NCBI RefSeq assembly: GCF_963924675.1
Contig: NC_089236.1
Location: 48,702,500 to 48,766,499, forward strand
DNA length: 64,000 nucleotides
Source of the DNA: Phocoena phocoena
Lineage: Eukaryota; Chordata; Mammalia; Artiodactyla; Phocoenidae
Direction: 5' to 3'
The notes beneath the pieces are model-generated. The model had not been told where the DNA came from. It searched no databases and saw only the letters and a program-made list of their open reading frames with translations. Numbering within the stretch: position 1 is the first letter of the stretch; every line of letters starts with the position of its first letter. A program made the translations under genes and the position numbers. Shown one piece after another: positions 10,961-21,974 of the stretch.

Positions 10961-12078
10961 TTAACTGGAATTTCTTTAGGTCTCGTCAACTACTTAAATG
11001 CCATGATTGCATAAATAATATTCATCCACAAAGCAGGAAGAGAAGCAGACAGAACAATCAGGCATGGCCCATTTTAGCACTGCAGTTGCTATTCCTGAGC
11101 GAAGATTCTGGAAATCTCTTTTGAAGCAGAGTTACAATGTCATAGCCAAACCCTTGTGAAAAGCTTGGAGGATCCTGGTCAGGCACTCATTTTTGCTTTT
11201 TAGCCTTACTGATCAGTCAATTTAAGTAGCAAAGGACATAATCATCACTTTCCACTTGTGTGGAAATTTGTGACGTGTGTGTATGTGTGTAAAAAAATAA
11301 TTCATTTTATAATAAATACAATATTTTAGATAAATTTGTTTGAGATGGACAATTTAGTCAGTTATTTGGGGGCAGTTTTCTGATGGTAGGTTTTAGATTG
11401 AAATTAAAAGCTGATGTTAATATCTGGGGTGATGGTGAGAGGTTTCTCGAAATTTTAGAAATAAAATTGATTTTATTTGTTAACTTTAAAATTGGAAAAT
11501 TCTTACCCAGTGGATGTGATTAGCCACCTATACAAGGTGAACAGAGAGTTTGGGAACAACTGACGCTTTGATCAAGGTAAACTGAGAAATTTCAGAAAGG
11601 AGAACTAGAGTGTGATTGTAACTTTATAACTCAGAACGTGGAAATGTGAAACATTTGCTTTCTTTCCTGTCTTGGAGGAAACCTCTGTGAAGAGAACAAG
11701 GCTCATAGAAGTTTAGAAATGGCCAAGTCACAGGAGCCAAATGATCAAGGGAGACTTGGCAAGACTCTCCTCTCTTGGTTGTTTCCTGCAACTTAAGATT
11801 CTCTCAGTCCTCGTGGTCTGATTCCATGCATTCGGCTTCGCACATGGCTTGACTACGGGAGAAAGTGTATTGATCTGCAAGCTCAGTGTCCGATTTTCGC
11901 AGCAGTTAAATCTTTCATTGTAAATGATTTATGGAACAGTCTGTAAGAACTGAATTAATGTAAATCTACTCAAGAGAAATGGCTGGCCTGTTGGCATGCT
12001 GATATGAGTGATCTGAATCTATAGGTCTCATGGTGTATTCACTAAGGTAAATGCAAACAGGTAGTGGTTTTAGCAATT
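10961..12078. other. Unassigned sequence
   Basis: No gene or named repeat was recognised. A TG-rich patch lies near 11274-11290. Confidence 0.35.
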
Positions 12079-12098
12079 TCTCTCTCTCTCTCTCTCTC
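12079..12098 (+). repeat. (TC)n microsatellite
   Basis: About ten perfect TC units. Confidence 0.95.
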
Positions 12099-12154
12099 AT
12101 TACTTGCCTTCCTCAAGCTGAAACAAAAATATGATTGAAAAATATTTTCATTCA

Positions 12155-12462
12155 TGTAAGTTAGACACAGAAAGACAAGTATCATATCATATTACTTATA
12201 TGTGGAATCTTAAAAAAGTGATACAAATAAACTTATTTACAAAATAGAAATAGACTCACAGACAGAAAACAAACTTACGGCTACCAAAGGGGACAGGAGG
12301 GGAGAGACAAATTAGGAATTTGGGATGAACAGATACACACTATTATACATAAAATAGATAAACAACAAGTTCCTACTGTATAGCACAGGGAACTGCATTC
12401 AATATCTCGTAATAACCTATAATGGGAAAGAATCTGAAAAAGAATAGATACCATAAAAAAAA
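12155..12462 (+). mobile_element. L1 fragment with premature 3' end
   Basis: This is a sense L1 fragment from the end of ORF2 into the 3' UTR (GACACAGAAAGACAAGTATC, then TAGCACAGGGAACTGCATTC, then AAAGAATCTGAAAAAGAAT). It stops about 100 bases before the usual L1 3' end, compared with the copy at 40.2 kb, and ends in a run of A. The 9-base direct repeat TTTCATTCA at 12146-12154 and 12463-12471 shows the shortened copy was inserted as such. Confidence 0.8.
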
Positions 12463-12471
12463 TTTCATTCA

Positions 12472-13670
12472 AATGACTGTTCTTCTTAGGCTCTTACAGA
12501 TGAGAGCTCCCTCTCTAGTCCTAGAGGGTGGAAGTAAGGAGACGGAGTCAAGACTTGGGAAAAGGAGGCTCTGAGAGGCTCTCGGGCTGTCCAGCAAGTA
12601 TAGGAGCCTTCTCTTGCCAGAACGGTGGTGTGATGGATGACTCACAAGTTCAGGAGGCACACCTATCAGACACTTTGTCCCTCGGTCATTTTGAAATATA
12701 ACAGCCCCAGTATTTACTTGGACATATATTAGCAGTTTCTCTGCATGCTTTCCAGTGATTCAATAGAATGACCTTGTCTAGATGACTGGGAACGTCTGTC
12801 GCCCTACATCATAAAACTGTATAGACATTCCTGTGTTGGTTCCAGATAGCAATGGATTTCCTGACTCTTGGACTGGTGCTCTAGTGAATCGCACTACCAC
12901 ACTACTTCCGGTCGTGTCCTTGTCAGGGTTCATAAGCTAAACAGACCTTGGCTGGGGAGGTTTGTGAATGGCAGTGGTCCAAGGAAAACCAGGTGCTACA
13001 GGAAATAAAATTGGTGATTCAATCAGGTGCATTCTTTCTGATGATTCAGGCTGACCCACTAACTAATCATGGTGAGTGGGTACTCTGTTCTCAGGGGTGC
13101 ATGTGAACAGATGTATAGTAAAGGTCTTAATCACTTTTCCTGACTGAAGAGCTTCCACAGAGATTGCTCTATTTAATGCCTTCAGAATTTCAAAATGGTG
13201 GAATCGATTCTATTGTGGAAATAAAAGTTACTGGTAATACAATTTTAGGTATGCTATATGCTTTACTACCTATCTTTGCTCAATATTGAAATTTAAAATA
13301 CATTATTAAGCACTCAAGGCATTTTGCTTCACAGCTAGTTTTGCACTTGGCAATGAATGTATTTGGTCTTTTTTTTTGAGTTTGTGAAATCTTTCAACTT
13401 TAAAGCACAATATGTATATGTTTACATATGTGTATATTGTTTACTTCATTTATTTGTTTATGCTCTCTCTTTAGGATTTAAAAGAACTATTAAATAGAAG
13501 CAAATAGATTAATAAATAAGAAAACTGAGGCCAGGAGAAAATATGACTAATAAAACAAGGCAGGACAGGAGTGAGGAAACAGGTATATATTAAAATATCT
13601 ACAGCACATACTACAGTTTACTATAAAATATAATTATAGCAAAACTATTCTTCCCTCATTCAGAGGAGAA
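12472..13670. other. Unassigned sequence
   Basis: I see no named repeat and no coding signal. A minus-strand open frame at 12469-12660 has no recognisable product. Confidence 0.35.
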
Positions 13671-13674
13671 AGTC

Positions 13675-13915
13675 AACGTAATGATTGAGCCCTTGCTCTT
13701 TGCTAGGAGGCAGATCTGGGTTTGCATCTCAACTCTACCATTTACTAGCTCTGTCATTTGGGGCACATTACTTGATGTCTATCCTGTGAAATGGAGATAA
13801 GAATAATTTTTACCTCAAAGTGTTATCAATAAATATTAAAGATGATAACCCACGTGAAATGTTTAGCATGATGCCTGGTACATAGTAAGGTTTATCAAAT
13901 GGTAATTATTTTTAC
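13675..13915 (+). mobile_element. MIR relic
   Basis: Sense MIR: GGGTTTGCATCTCAACTCTA, then TTTACTAGCTCTGTCATTTG, the core around TCCTGTGAAATGGAGATAAG, and the tail GATGCCTGGTACATAGTAAG. Confidence 0.8.
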
Positions 13916-14035
13916 AATAATGATTATTATTTAACTTCCATAAAGTTATGGTTGAATAGAAGAGTTCTCAGAATCCTTTTCTTTTTCTTAACAGTTTTAT
14001 TGAGATCCACTTGCCTCTTAAAAATATATATTCTT

Positions 14036-14245
14036 GGACTTCCCTGGTGGCGCAGTGGTTGAGAGTCCGCCTGCCGATGCAGGGGACGCGGGTTCGTGCC
14101 CTGGTCCGGGAAGATCCCACGTGCCGCGGAGTGGCTGGGCCTGTGAGCCATGGCCGCTGAGCCTGCGCGTCCGGAGCCTGTGCTCTGCAACGGGAGGGGC
14201 CGCAGCAGTGAGAGGCCCGCGTACCGCAAAAAAAAAAAAAAAAAA
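14036..14245 (+). mobile_element. CHR-2-type SINE (cluster copy 1)
   Basis: A full-length sense copy, from GGACTTCCCTGGTGGCGCAG to GTACCGC and an A-run. The B-box-like GGGTTCGTGCCC is intact. The 15-base target repeat AAAATATATATTCTT lies on both sides. Confidence 0.95.
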
Positions 14246-14260
14246 AAAATATATATTCTT

Positions 14261-14475
14261 GGGCTTCCCTGGTGGCTCAGTGGTTGAGAGTCCGCCTGCC
14301 GATGCAGGGGACGCGGGTTCGTGCCCCGGTCCGGGAAGATCCCACATGCCGCGGAGCGGCTGGGCCCGTGAGCCACGGCCGCTGAGCCTGCGCGTCCGGA
14401 GCCTGTGCTCCGCAACGGGAGAGGCCACAACAGTGAGAGGCCCGCGTACCGCAAAAAAAACCAACCAAACAAAAA
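14261..14475 (+). mobile_element. CHR-2-type SINE (cluster copy 2)
   Basis: It starts directly after the second target copy and ends in GTACCGC, A8 and an A/C-rich extension (CCAACCAAAC then A-run). The 3' target copy differs from the 5' one (AAAACATATTCTT), as if a TATA step had been lost or the tail had absorbed it. Confidence 0.95.
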
Positions 14476-14484
14476 AAAACATAT

Positions 14485-14490
<6 letters not shown>

Positions 14491-14518
<28 letters not shown>

Positions 14519-14708
14519 GGTACACGGGCCTCTCACTGTTGTGGCTTCTCACATTGTGGAGCACAGGCTCCGGACGCGCAGGCTCAGCGGCCGTGGCTCA
14601 CGGGCCCAGCCGCTCCGCGGCATGTGGGATCTTCCCGGACCGGGGCACGAACCCGCGTCCCCTGCATCGGCAGGCGGACTCTCAACCACTGAGCCACCAG
14701 GGAAGCCC
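14491..14708 (-). mobile_element. CHR-2-type SINE (cluster copy 3, inverted)
   Basis: A minus-strand copy. The T-run at 14487-14516 is its poly(A) tail and the head ends at GGGAAGCCC. It is flanked by AAAACATATTCTTTT on both sides. With copy 2 it forms arms of about 200 bases separated by only an A/T-rich spacer. Confidence 0.95.
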
Positions 14709-14723
14709 AAAACATATTCTTTT

Positions 14724-15875
14724 GAAAATTGGAGGAGGCATGAGCCCAGCAGGCCTTAAAGCATATGACACCATTCATGTCAATTTTCTTCCCAGGCACA
14801 AAGTGGGATCTCTCAAGGACACTCCTGACGTGGCTTCAGGGCTGTAACCAAGTTTCTGCTTTACTTCAGGCCTGCCTTTGTGCTATCACTTTTAACTTTT
14901 CAAGGACTATATCCATGTCTCCTAAAGGTTTGATGATCAGTACAGGAATATGTTAACATTATACTAGTTAATTTTATAAGCCACGTACGTTTTCAGGGTT
15001 GTCGTTTTCTGGTTTGTTTTCACTCTGAGATCTACTTGTCTCGGCTCTACCTCGTTGCTCATGGCCTGGAGACAATGGAGTCTTCCCAGGGTTTTGGCAA
15101 AGACCTTGTACAACCTGCAGGAATCTTTACCTAATCCCTCAGTCTATTCTTCCTTATGGAGAAGCTGTCCCTGATTCACTGCCACAGGCAAAACCACCTG
15201 CTTACTTAGAGTGAAACTTTGATCCTGAAATGCAAGAGTCACCCTAATGAAACTGAAGCTGTCCTGGGCAGGATCATGGCTCACTATGCATTTGGGGGGA
15301 ATAAAAATCTGCCCAGGAAGTTACAACCAAGGAAGTCAGAGGCTGGTTGTGAGAAAGGAGGGAAGGGACCTCACTGTCCTCTAAAAATATTTTATGACAT
15401 TAGGGAAAAAATTAAGTCTAGTTCTAAGTACTATTTCTTTCTTGAGGACATCTACTGTAAGGAAAATAAATTATCCCCCCAAAGCATCTTTTTAAGCACC
15501 CGATATTCTCCTCCTAACATTTCTTTTTAAAATGTAGAAATTAAAGATTATACATAATTCAGGTAAATTCAAAACCAGGAGAACTTTCCGTCTGAAACTA
15601 GGTCAGCCCTATTTGGGATGACAGGCTTAGTGTTACCATTCTAGAAATGAGCTTGTCAAGCACTCCTTTGCATTTCCCCAGCATCTTTTGTGAACCTTTG
15701 CCCCTAACAGATATTCAATTAAGTAGAGTAGTTGAATTGCTAAAATAACATTTCTGCAGTGCATTTATCTGTCCTGGTAAATTCTTACTAGAGTAAATCC
15801 AGATCTTACCTTTCACATTTTTCTATGGGCTCTGAGCTTGTTCTCTTCTCAAATTACTAAATATGATTACTTTTG
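14724..15875. other. Unassigned sequence
   Basis: No named repeat was recognised. The 103-codon plus-strand frame at 15219-15530 resembles no family I know and has no supporting signal. Confidence 0.35.
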
Positions 15876-15879
15876 GTGG

Positions 15880-16085
15880 GCTCTGGAGTCGGCAGGGGTG
15901 GGAGTTGAAATTTCAGCTCAAGCACTGACTAGCTCTGTAACTTAAGGCTTAAATCCTAAACTTAAATTCTAAATGTTCTCATCTGTAAACGTAGTATTAA
16001 TAATACGGTCATGAAGATTAATGCACATCAATTGCTTAGTGCACGTCCTGGCACGTACAATTTGTACTATTATTAGTTATCATTA
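15880..16085 (+). mobile_element. MIR relic
   Basis: Sense MIR with CACTGACTAGCTCTGTAACT, then TGTTCTCATCTGTAAACGTA, and GTCCTGGCACGTACAATTTG. It carries a small insertion in the middle. Confidence 0.65.
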
Positions 16086-16114
16086 TTTCAGTGTTAACTG
16101 TTAACTTCAAGAGT

Positions 16115-16760
16115 GATCAATTCAAAGGATATGAATGTATAATTTACAAAAGAAAAATTAGAAAGGCATATAAACTTATGAAGAAATGTTCATATTCACT
16201 AAACATCAGATAAATGTGAGTTAAATACTGATAGATAATTTTACTATAGAATTAGAAAAACTTGGAAATGATAATCTCCTCTTTGGGCAAAAGTACAGTC
16301 AAACAGGCAGGTTTAGGGGCTTCCCTGGTGGCGCAGTGGTTGAGGGTCCGCCTGCCGATGCAGGGGACGCAGATTCGTGCCCCGGTCCGGGAAGATCCCA
16401 CACGCTGCGGGGCGGCTGGGCCCGTGAGCCATGGCCGCTGAGCCTGTGCATCCGGAGCCTGTGCTCCACAACGGGAGAGGCCACAACAGTGAGAGGCCCG
16501 CGTACCGCAAAAAAAAAAAAAAAAAAGAATCAAAGAGTTTCTTACGGAAATAGTCAGTGAGGTTGACAAGGATTTTTATCAAAGCATTACATATAATGAT
16601 GATAAATGTGAAACGAATGTGTGAAAATAGATGAATGAATATTCCACTATACCAGTGAGGTTTAAAAATAATATTCTCAAAGAACACTGAAAGTTAGGAA
16701 AAGTACTCCTACGATATTACAGAACTGAATAGTATATATGATCTCACCTTATTAACATAT
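16115..16760 (+). mobile_element. Old L1M fragment (ORF2 end and 3' UTR) split by a SINE
   Basis: The left part (ATAAACTTATGAAGAAATGT, TTCACTAAACATCAGATAAA) and the right part (ATCAAAGCATTACATATAAT, ATAGTATATATGATCTCACC) are collinear with the end of ORF2 and 3' UTR of old mammalian L1. They are separated by the SINE at 16316-16526. All reading frames are broken. Confidence 0.6.
16316..16526 (+). mobile_element. CHR-2-type SINE
   Basis: A full-length sense copy from GGGGCTTCCCTGGTGGCGCA to GTACCGC and an A-run of about 18. Unlike its neighbours it shows no convincing target duplication. It lies inside the old L1M. Confidence 0.93.
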
Positions 16761-16879
16761 ATATCATTATATGTTATCAGTGATATCTTTCAGACATCTC
16801 CACATGCGCGCTCAATAGGTATCTCAAACTTGACCTGTCTATATCCAAATGTTTTTATTTTCAGACATGAATCCCTGAA

Positions 16880-17735
16880 TGTTCTAGTCTTCCTCATCTC
16901 AGTAAAGGGAAATTCCATCCTCCAATTATTCAGGTCAAATATCTGGGATCTCTCCTCAACTTCTTTCTCTTTTTCTCTTATACCCACAACCAATCCAACA
17001 GTAAGTCTGTTCACCTCTCCTCCTTTCAGGCTATCTGGAATCTGATCACTTTCCACCATCACCAGCTTCTTCTCTGGCTCAGGCCCCCTGGCTGGATCAC
17101 TGCAGAGGTCTCTTCACTGAGGTCCTTGTACCAGCCCTTCTGACCTCCATTCTCTTTTCTCCATATAACAGCCAGAGTGAGCCTTTAAAATATGTCCGAT
17201 CTTGTCACTCCTCTGCCCAAAGTCTTCAGAATAAAAGCCAGATCTATGTATTGACCTGCAAAGGTCTTCCTGATTGGCATTTCTGCTCTCTGTCTCTGAA
17301 TTTATTCTCTACCACTTTTCTCGAACTTATGGTTTCAGCCACACTAGCTCCTTGTGTTCTTAACACCCACCAAAACCCTCCCTTTCCTCTGTGCCTTTCC
17401 ACCTCCTCTGACCCCACCTGGAGTGCTCTATGTGGCTGATGTCATCACTTCCTTAGGGCTTTGCCTACATGTCATCTCCCCACGTGATCACTCATGTTAA
17501 AAGACACCCCAGCCTTAATATTTCCTCACCCCTACCTCCTTAGAAAATCTTTTAGAATATCACTTACCACCGAATCCTTTATTTATACTTTCCTTGTTCA
17601 CCCTCTTTCTCCCTAGTAGAATGGAAGCCCTCTAAGACATGGTGACTTTTTCTTTTTGCTCACTATTGGAGCTCCATTACTTAGACTGGTATCTGGCTTA
17701 TTTGTTGAGTAAATAAACAAATGGACCAATGAATC
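16880..17735 (+). mobile_element. L2-type (or L1ME-type) LINE 3' tail
   Basis: The plus strand shows the common old LINE tail: CTCCATATAACAGCCAGAGT, then GATCTTGTCACTCCTCTGCC, then GTGCCTTTCCACCTCCTCTG, then AGAATGGAAGCCCTCTAAGA, closing with TTTGTTGAGTAAATAAACAA. Similar tails occur in L2 and in some L1ME subfamilies, so the family name is uncertain. It is non-coding. Confidence 0.65.
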
Positions 17736-18199
17736 ATATATCTCTAGATGCATTTGATATTTTTAATTTTCTTGTTTATACTCTTCTATACTTAAATTTT
17801 CAAAAGTGAGGTTTTTTTCCTACTTATTATGAGAAAAAAACTCATTATAAATGTTACTTTAAAGAATTTTAACTAGGTAATTGCTGGTATTAAAGGGCTA
17901 ACTGAATACATGAATCTTCCAGTTTTCTGTACTTTGTCTTGGGTTGCTTACTGTGAAATCTAAATCAGTTTATTAAAGGATGAAGTTCTTTACCTTTCCT
18001 TAAGTCTCATATCCTCTTTCTTCATGGCACTATTGAAAAGATCATATTTCCTGCACTTTCTAAATCTGAATCAGTCTTAGGCTGGTGAGTTAACTCCTTG
18101 ACCATTTTTTCAACTTATTACTACTACTACTGGGTCTTTAATAATTTTGTTGTACGAAACCTTTAAATTTCTATCTTCCCCTTGCACTTTTTCAAATAT
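17736..18199. other. Unassigned, AT-rich sequence
   Basis: No repeat or gene was recognised. Confidence 0.35.
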
Positions 18200-18207
18200 A
18201 GCAAATC

Positions 18208-18604
18208 TTTTTTATTTTTAATTGAAGTATAGTTGATTTACAATGTTGTGTTAGTTTCAGGTGTACAGCAAGTGATTCAGATATACATGTAGAGAAATAT
18301 ATATATCTATATCTTCTTTTCAGATTCTTTCCCATTATAGGTTATTATAAGATATTGAATATAGTTCCCTGTGCTATACATTAGGACCTTGTTGTTTATT
18401 TATTTTATTTATGGTAGTGTGTATCTGTAAGTCCCAAAGTCCCCACCTCCCTTCCCCCTTTGGTAACCATAAGTTTGTTTTCTATCTCTGTGAGTCTATT
18501 TCTGTTTTGTAAATAAGTTCATTTGTATCATTTTTTAAGATTCTACATATAAGTGATAACCTATGATAGTTTTCTTTTTCTTTCTCTTTCTGACTTACTT
18601 GTCT
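18208..18604 (-). mobile_element. L1 3'-end fragment
   Basis: Antisense cetartiodactyl L1 tail: T-run, TTGAAGTATAGTTGATTTAC, AGTTCCCTGTGCTATACATT, and on to the TTCTACATATAAGTGATAAC block. A short AGCAAATC repeat lies on both sides (about 18200 and 18606), fitting a target duplication. Confidence 0.85.
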
Positions 18605-18744
18605 GAGCAAATCCTCTTTTGAAGTTGGTGTATCTCTGCACATGGGAAGAACACTGATATCTATAGAGTAGCCCAGGTTCTGGAAACCTGGCCAAGTCAT
18701 TTTTATATACACTATATTTTTTCATCCTGCTAAAAAATAACCAT

Positions 18745-18895
18745 CTTTAGCAGACATTATTGCTCCACATGACAATGAGGAAACTGAGGGTCTGGAAGCT
18801 CAAAATCTCACTGGAGAGCACAGAGCTAAGAAGTGGCAGAGAGCATATCTGACTCTAAAACCCACACTGTTTCCACTTTTCCTAATACTCTATGG
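18745..18895 (-). mobile_element. MIR-like relic
   Basis: Antisense MIR core with ACAATGAGGAAACTGAGGGT, then GCACAGAGCTAAGAAGTGGC, and a start-like CCCACACTGTTTCC block. It is diverged. Confidence 0.55.
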
Positions 18896-19344
18896 TTGCC
18901 TCCCAGTTCTTCAATTTGTTTGTTTATTTCTACATTTTTACACTCCCTCCTTTCCAAAAGGATTTGAAGAAGATGACAACATTGTCACTGTTACTAAGTC
19001 CTGGACTTTGCCTCCATCCTGCCTAAGCCTAGGAGGTTGGGGAGGATGCCACGGGCTAGAGGTGACTGTGGGAGAAAGCTCATCCTGTCATCACGACCTG
19101 TCCTCTTAGCCTCAACGGCCAGAAGCCATGAACTTGCAACAGAATCTGGATTGTCTCCACCAGGGGCAGTGTTGGGGGTATTTGCTCTAGGGTGAATTCC
19201 AAGTTTAGCTTGATGAATTTAGTTTGGTAACCACCATACTAACAGGTGGTCTTTGATCTAGACTCTTCATTAGTAATTTGGTGATTATTTTCTTTGGAAA
19301 ATTATCTTTTCTTGTGATTTTCTAGGAAAAAATGTTATTTTTTT
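18896..19344. other. Unassigned sequence
   Basis: Nothing was recognised. A locally G-rich stretch lies near 19021-19080. Confidence 0.35.
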
Positions 19345-19345
19345 C

Positions 19346-19547
19346 TAATTTTTTAAAAAATTGAAGTATAGTTGATTTCCAATGTTGTGTTAGCTTCAGG
19401 TGTACAGCAAAGTGATATTCTTTTTCAGATTCTTTTCCCATAAAGGTTATTACAAAATATCGAGCATAGTTCCCTGTGCTATATGGTAGGTCCTTGTTGG
19501 TTATCTATTTTATATATAGTAGCATGTATATGTTAATCCTAATTTCT
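19346..19547 (-). mobile_element. Short L1 3'-end fragment
   Basis: Antisense L1 tail with TTGAAGTATAGTTGATTTCC and AGTTCCCTGTGCTATATGGT, about 200 bases. Related flanks GAAAAAATGTTA (about 19325) and GAAAATGTTA (about 19551) look like a slightly diverged target duplication. Confidence 0.8.
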
Positions 19548-20754
19548 GGGGAAAATGTTAAGTATATTCTTATTCAATCTTCTTTGTGGAGTAAAACACC
19601 ATTAGTTTTTAAGAAAGGAAGAGGATGGTAACTAACATCTGTGGACTAACGCGTTAAACATATTATCTTTTTAATCTTCTTAAATCCCTGTGATATAGAC
19701 CTCATTATCTTTTTTAAAAACAGATGAAGAAATTTGGGTAGAGGAAAGTTAAGAAGTAAACATAGCGCAGTCCTAACGCAGTTCTATTGGCCTATAAACT
19801 CTATTTTCTTCCTATCACCCTATGTACTCATTCTACTTTTACATATGCAAATATATGAGATATGTTGGACCATGGTTCTGACACCTAGGGTCTTTTAAAG
19901 ATAGAAGAACACAGAGGATAGTTTAGAATTTGAAAGTGCTGAGAAAAATGGCAATGATTCAGTAAAGTAGAGAAATGCAGCCTGGCTTCCTGAGCATCTA
20001 TCTGTGACTTCCTTTGTGATTTGAAATATGTCTCTACATGTTTGCTTGTAACATCAAGGTGTTGATATATCTAACCAAAATGAACATCACCAAGCTGCTT
20101 TGATGTATAAACATTCATGTAAGAAAGTTTAAATATTGACTTGTCTGGGGACAACATTGGGGGTTAGCAAAATGGCTTTCTCAGCTCCTTTTCTGATTTT
20201 GACTGATATAATTCTATTGCTAAACTTCTACCGAGGTTGTATAATATTAATGATATGTTGCTTATCTAGAATGTGATATTCCAAAAGTTCCTTGCACTTG
20301 GGAAGAAATGAGTTCATCTCTGACAGTATTTAAGGGTCTGTAGAAGTAAACTAGTTCCACCAGTGTCAGGAAACCATGAGTCATCTCAACTCTCATGCTC
20401 TCTGACTCTGAATGAAGAGGGGTAATGTTCACATAGAAACCATATAATTTGTTACGTTAAGAATAGACTGACCTTGTTCTAATGCTCTTGTAGAATTCCA
20501 AACACCCTTACATAAAAAGAAGTTTTCAGAAATTAATAAAATGAGGTTCAGCCTTAAGGAATGTGACTAGTACATCTGAGATGAGTGACTCAAAACCAAG
20601 AAGGGAGAGACATTTGTAGTTTTAGCATTTAAACAGCTTTGAGTTACTTGAGATTTTTTTTTAAAAATCACAAGAACTTATAGTTTTTATGTTTAAAACA
20701 TATGAAAATCTATTTCACAGAGTTAAAGGAAAACCACTGGACAGAAAAAGATAA

Positions 20755-20783
20755 AAAATGTAGTCCCTAAAGGACTACATTTT
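20755..20783. repeat. Perfect 12-bp inverted repeat (hairpin)
   Basis: AAAATGTAGTCC at 20755-20766 is the exact reverse complement of GGACTACATTTT at 20772-20783, with a 5-base CTAAA loop. There is no U-tract terminator context and no known RNA gene here. Confidence 0.9.
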
Positions 20784-21067
20784 ATACAATCTTAGTATTG
20801 TTATAAAAACAGGCAAATACTCGCAGTTATTTGCATTTTGAACTTAATGCATGACCTTAATTCTATGATAATTTCCCAAGATAACTTTCTAATGTCCACT
20901 TTTCCCTGGGTGCTTTGTGCCACTCCCAGGCATGTGTGTGTGTGATTAGGTCTGCAGGCTTGCAGGGGCAAGTGTACATACAAGTGCTTGCACAGATAAC
21001 AGCCAGCCCTTCAGGGACATCAGATGTGCTGAACGTTGGAAACGGGCAATGTTCTGTGTTTGATGAC

Positions 21068-21100
21068 CTTTGCCAAATTGCAAAGTGCAAATTGGCAAAG
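21068..21100. repeat. Near-perfect 15-bp inverted repeat (hairpin)
   Basis: CTTTGCCAAATTGCA (21068-21082) pairs with TGCAAATTGGCAAAG (21086-21100) with one mismatch and a 3-base AAG spacer. It is compact enough to extrude as a cruciform, or fold in RNA. Confidence 0.9.
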
Positions 21101-21229
21101 TGAGTTTTATCACTCATAAACATAGTTTTGGAGATGGAAGAGACACATAATTGCCTAGCTGAATCCCTTATTATATGCAGGTTTGAACTGAGGGTTTCCT
21201 TATAGCATATATCTATGCTTTTACAATTA

Positions 21230-21362
21230 TACACTCGAGATTGTTCACCCCACTGCACTGTGAGGTCCACAGCGCACTCTATTTCATTCTCAGCACTCAT
21301 CTCCTAGCACATAGTCCCTACTAAATACCTGTTAACTCATCAAATAGATGAATGAATGAATG
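21230..21362 (+). mobile_element. L2 3' tail
   Basis: The end of an L2 LINE: CACTGCACTGTGAGGTCCAC, then CTCATCTCCTAGCACATAGT, then TGAATGAATGAATGAG. Only about 130 bases remain. Confidence 0.7.
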
Positions 21363-21974
21363 AGAAAATGATAGAATGAGATTGTGCAAGCACACATCAG
21401 GAAAAGAAACTCAGGTGTTTCTTATTTTCTTTCAACTTTATAGTCCCTGTGAGTTGTCTTTTTAGATGAGTTAATCAATTCCTCATTCCCTTTTAATTCT
21501 TATTCCTGGAAACGCCACCTATTCTTAGCTAACCTAGGCCCCTTTCTTCCCCTATTCTCACCTCTTTCCCAAAGCCTTGCTGAGTAACTAGACATAAAAG
21601 CGATTTCTTCCTCAACTCCAATTTGCCTGAACATGCAGCAACACATGAGTCACTCTTCACCTCTAAGACACAGTAGAGCTTTCCATTGCTTGTATTTGCT
21701 ATAAATATTTACTGCCCTGATCTCTGATTTACCTAATGTTAACACAATTGCCTTGGTAGCCTCAGACCTTTGATGCATCTACACCAGTCTCAGTATTTGT
21801 TTAAGATCTCAAATTACTTTAGGTTCTAAATCCAGTAAATATGGGATCCATTCCAATGAAGTTTCCCAACAAAGTTCAAAGCACTATGCCTTTTTTTTCT
21901 GGAATGCTAGGTGCCACACTAGGGAACGTCTCTCTGTCTATCCGTCTATCTACTTATCCTCAAATCCTTCTAAT
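21363..21974. other. Unassigned sequence
   Basis: No repeat or gene was recognised. A short CTAT-rich patch lies near 21935-21955. Confidence 0.35.

Larger units (their letters stand above)
14021..14723. repeat. Three-SINE cluster with four copies of one target site
   Basis: Three CHR-2-type SINEs are separated and flanked by versions of the same short sequence. AAAATATATATTCTT occurs at 14021-14035 and 14246-14260. AAAACATATTCTTTT occurs at 14476-14490 and 14709-14723. The first two SINEs are head-to-tail on the plus strand and the third is inverted. The simplest reading is that each insertion recreated a TTCTT/AAAA target that the next one used again. Confidence 0.9.
19560..21229. other. 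Mostly unassigned; holds two hairpins
   Basis: A weak MIR/L2 trace lies near 19680-19790. Otherwise there is no named repeat. Two sharp inverted repeats, annotated separately, lie at 20755-20783 and 21068-21100. The 145-codon minus-strand frame at 20863-21300 overlaps the second hairpin and an L2 tail and has no recognisable product. Confidence 0.4.

Noticed and set aside
14036..14245. SINE heads considered as tRNA genes
   Set aside because: The A-box and B-box-like motifs are present, but the tRNA cloverleaf is lost and the body continues into SINE sequence with an A-tail.
13927..14847. Long open frames of up to 241 codons on both strands
   Set aside because: They run through the three CHR-2-type SINEs, and similar peptides appear at every other SINE in the window. 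The GC-rich SINE body is simply poor in stop codons.
20863..21300. 145-codon minus-strand open frame
   Set aside because: It spans a hairpin and part of an L2 tail and has no recognisable product.
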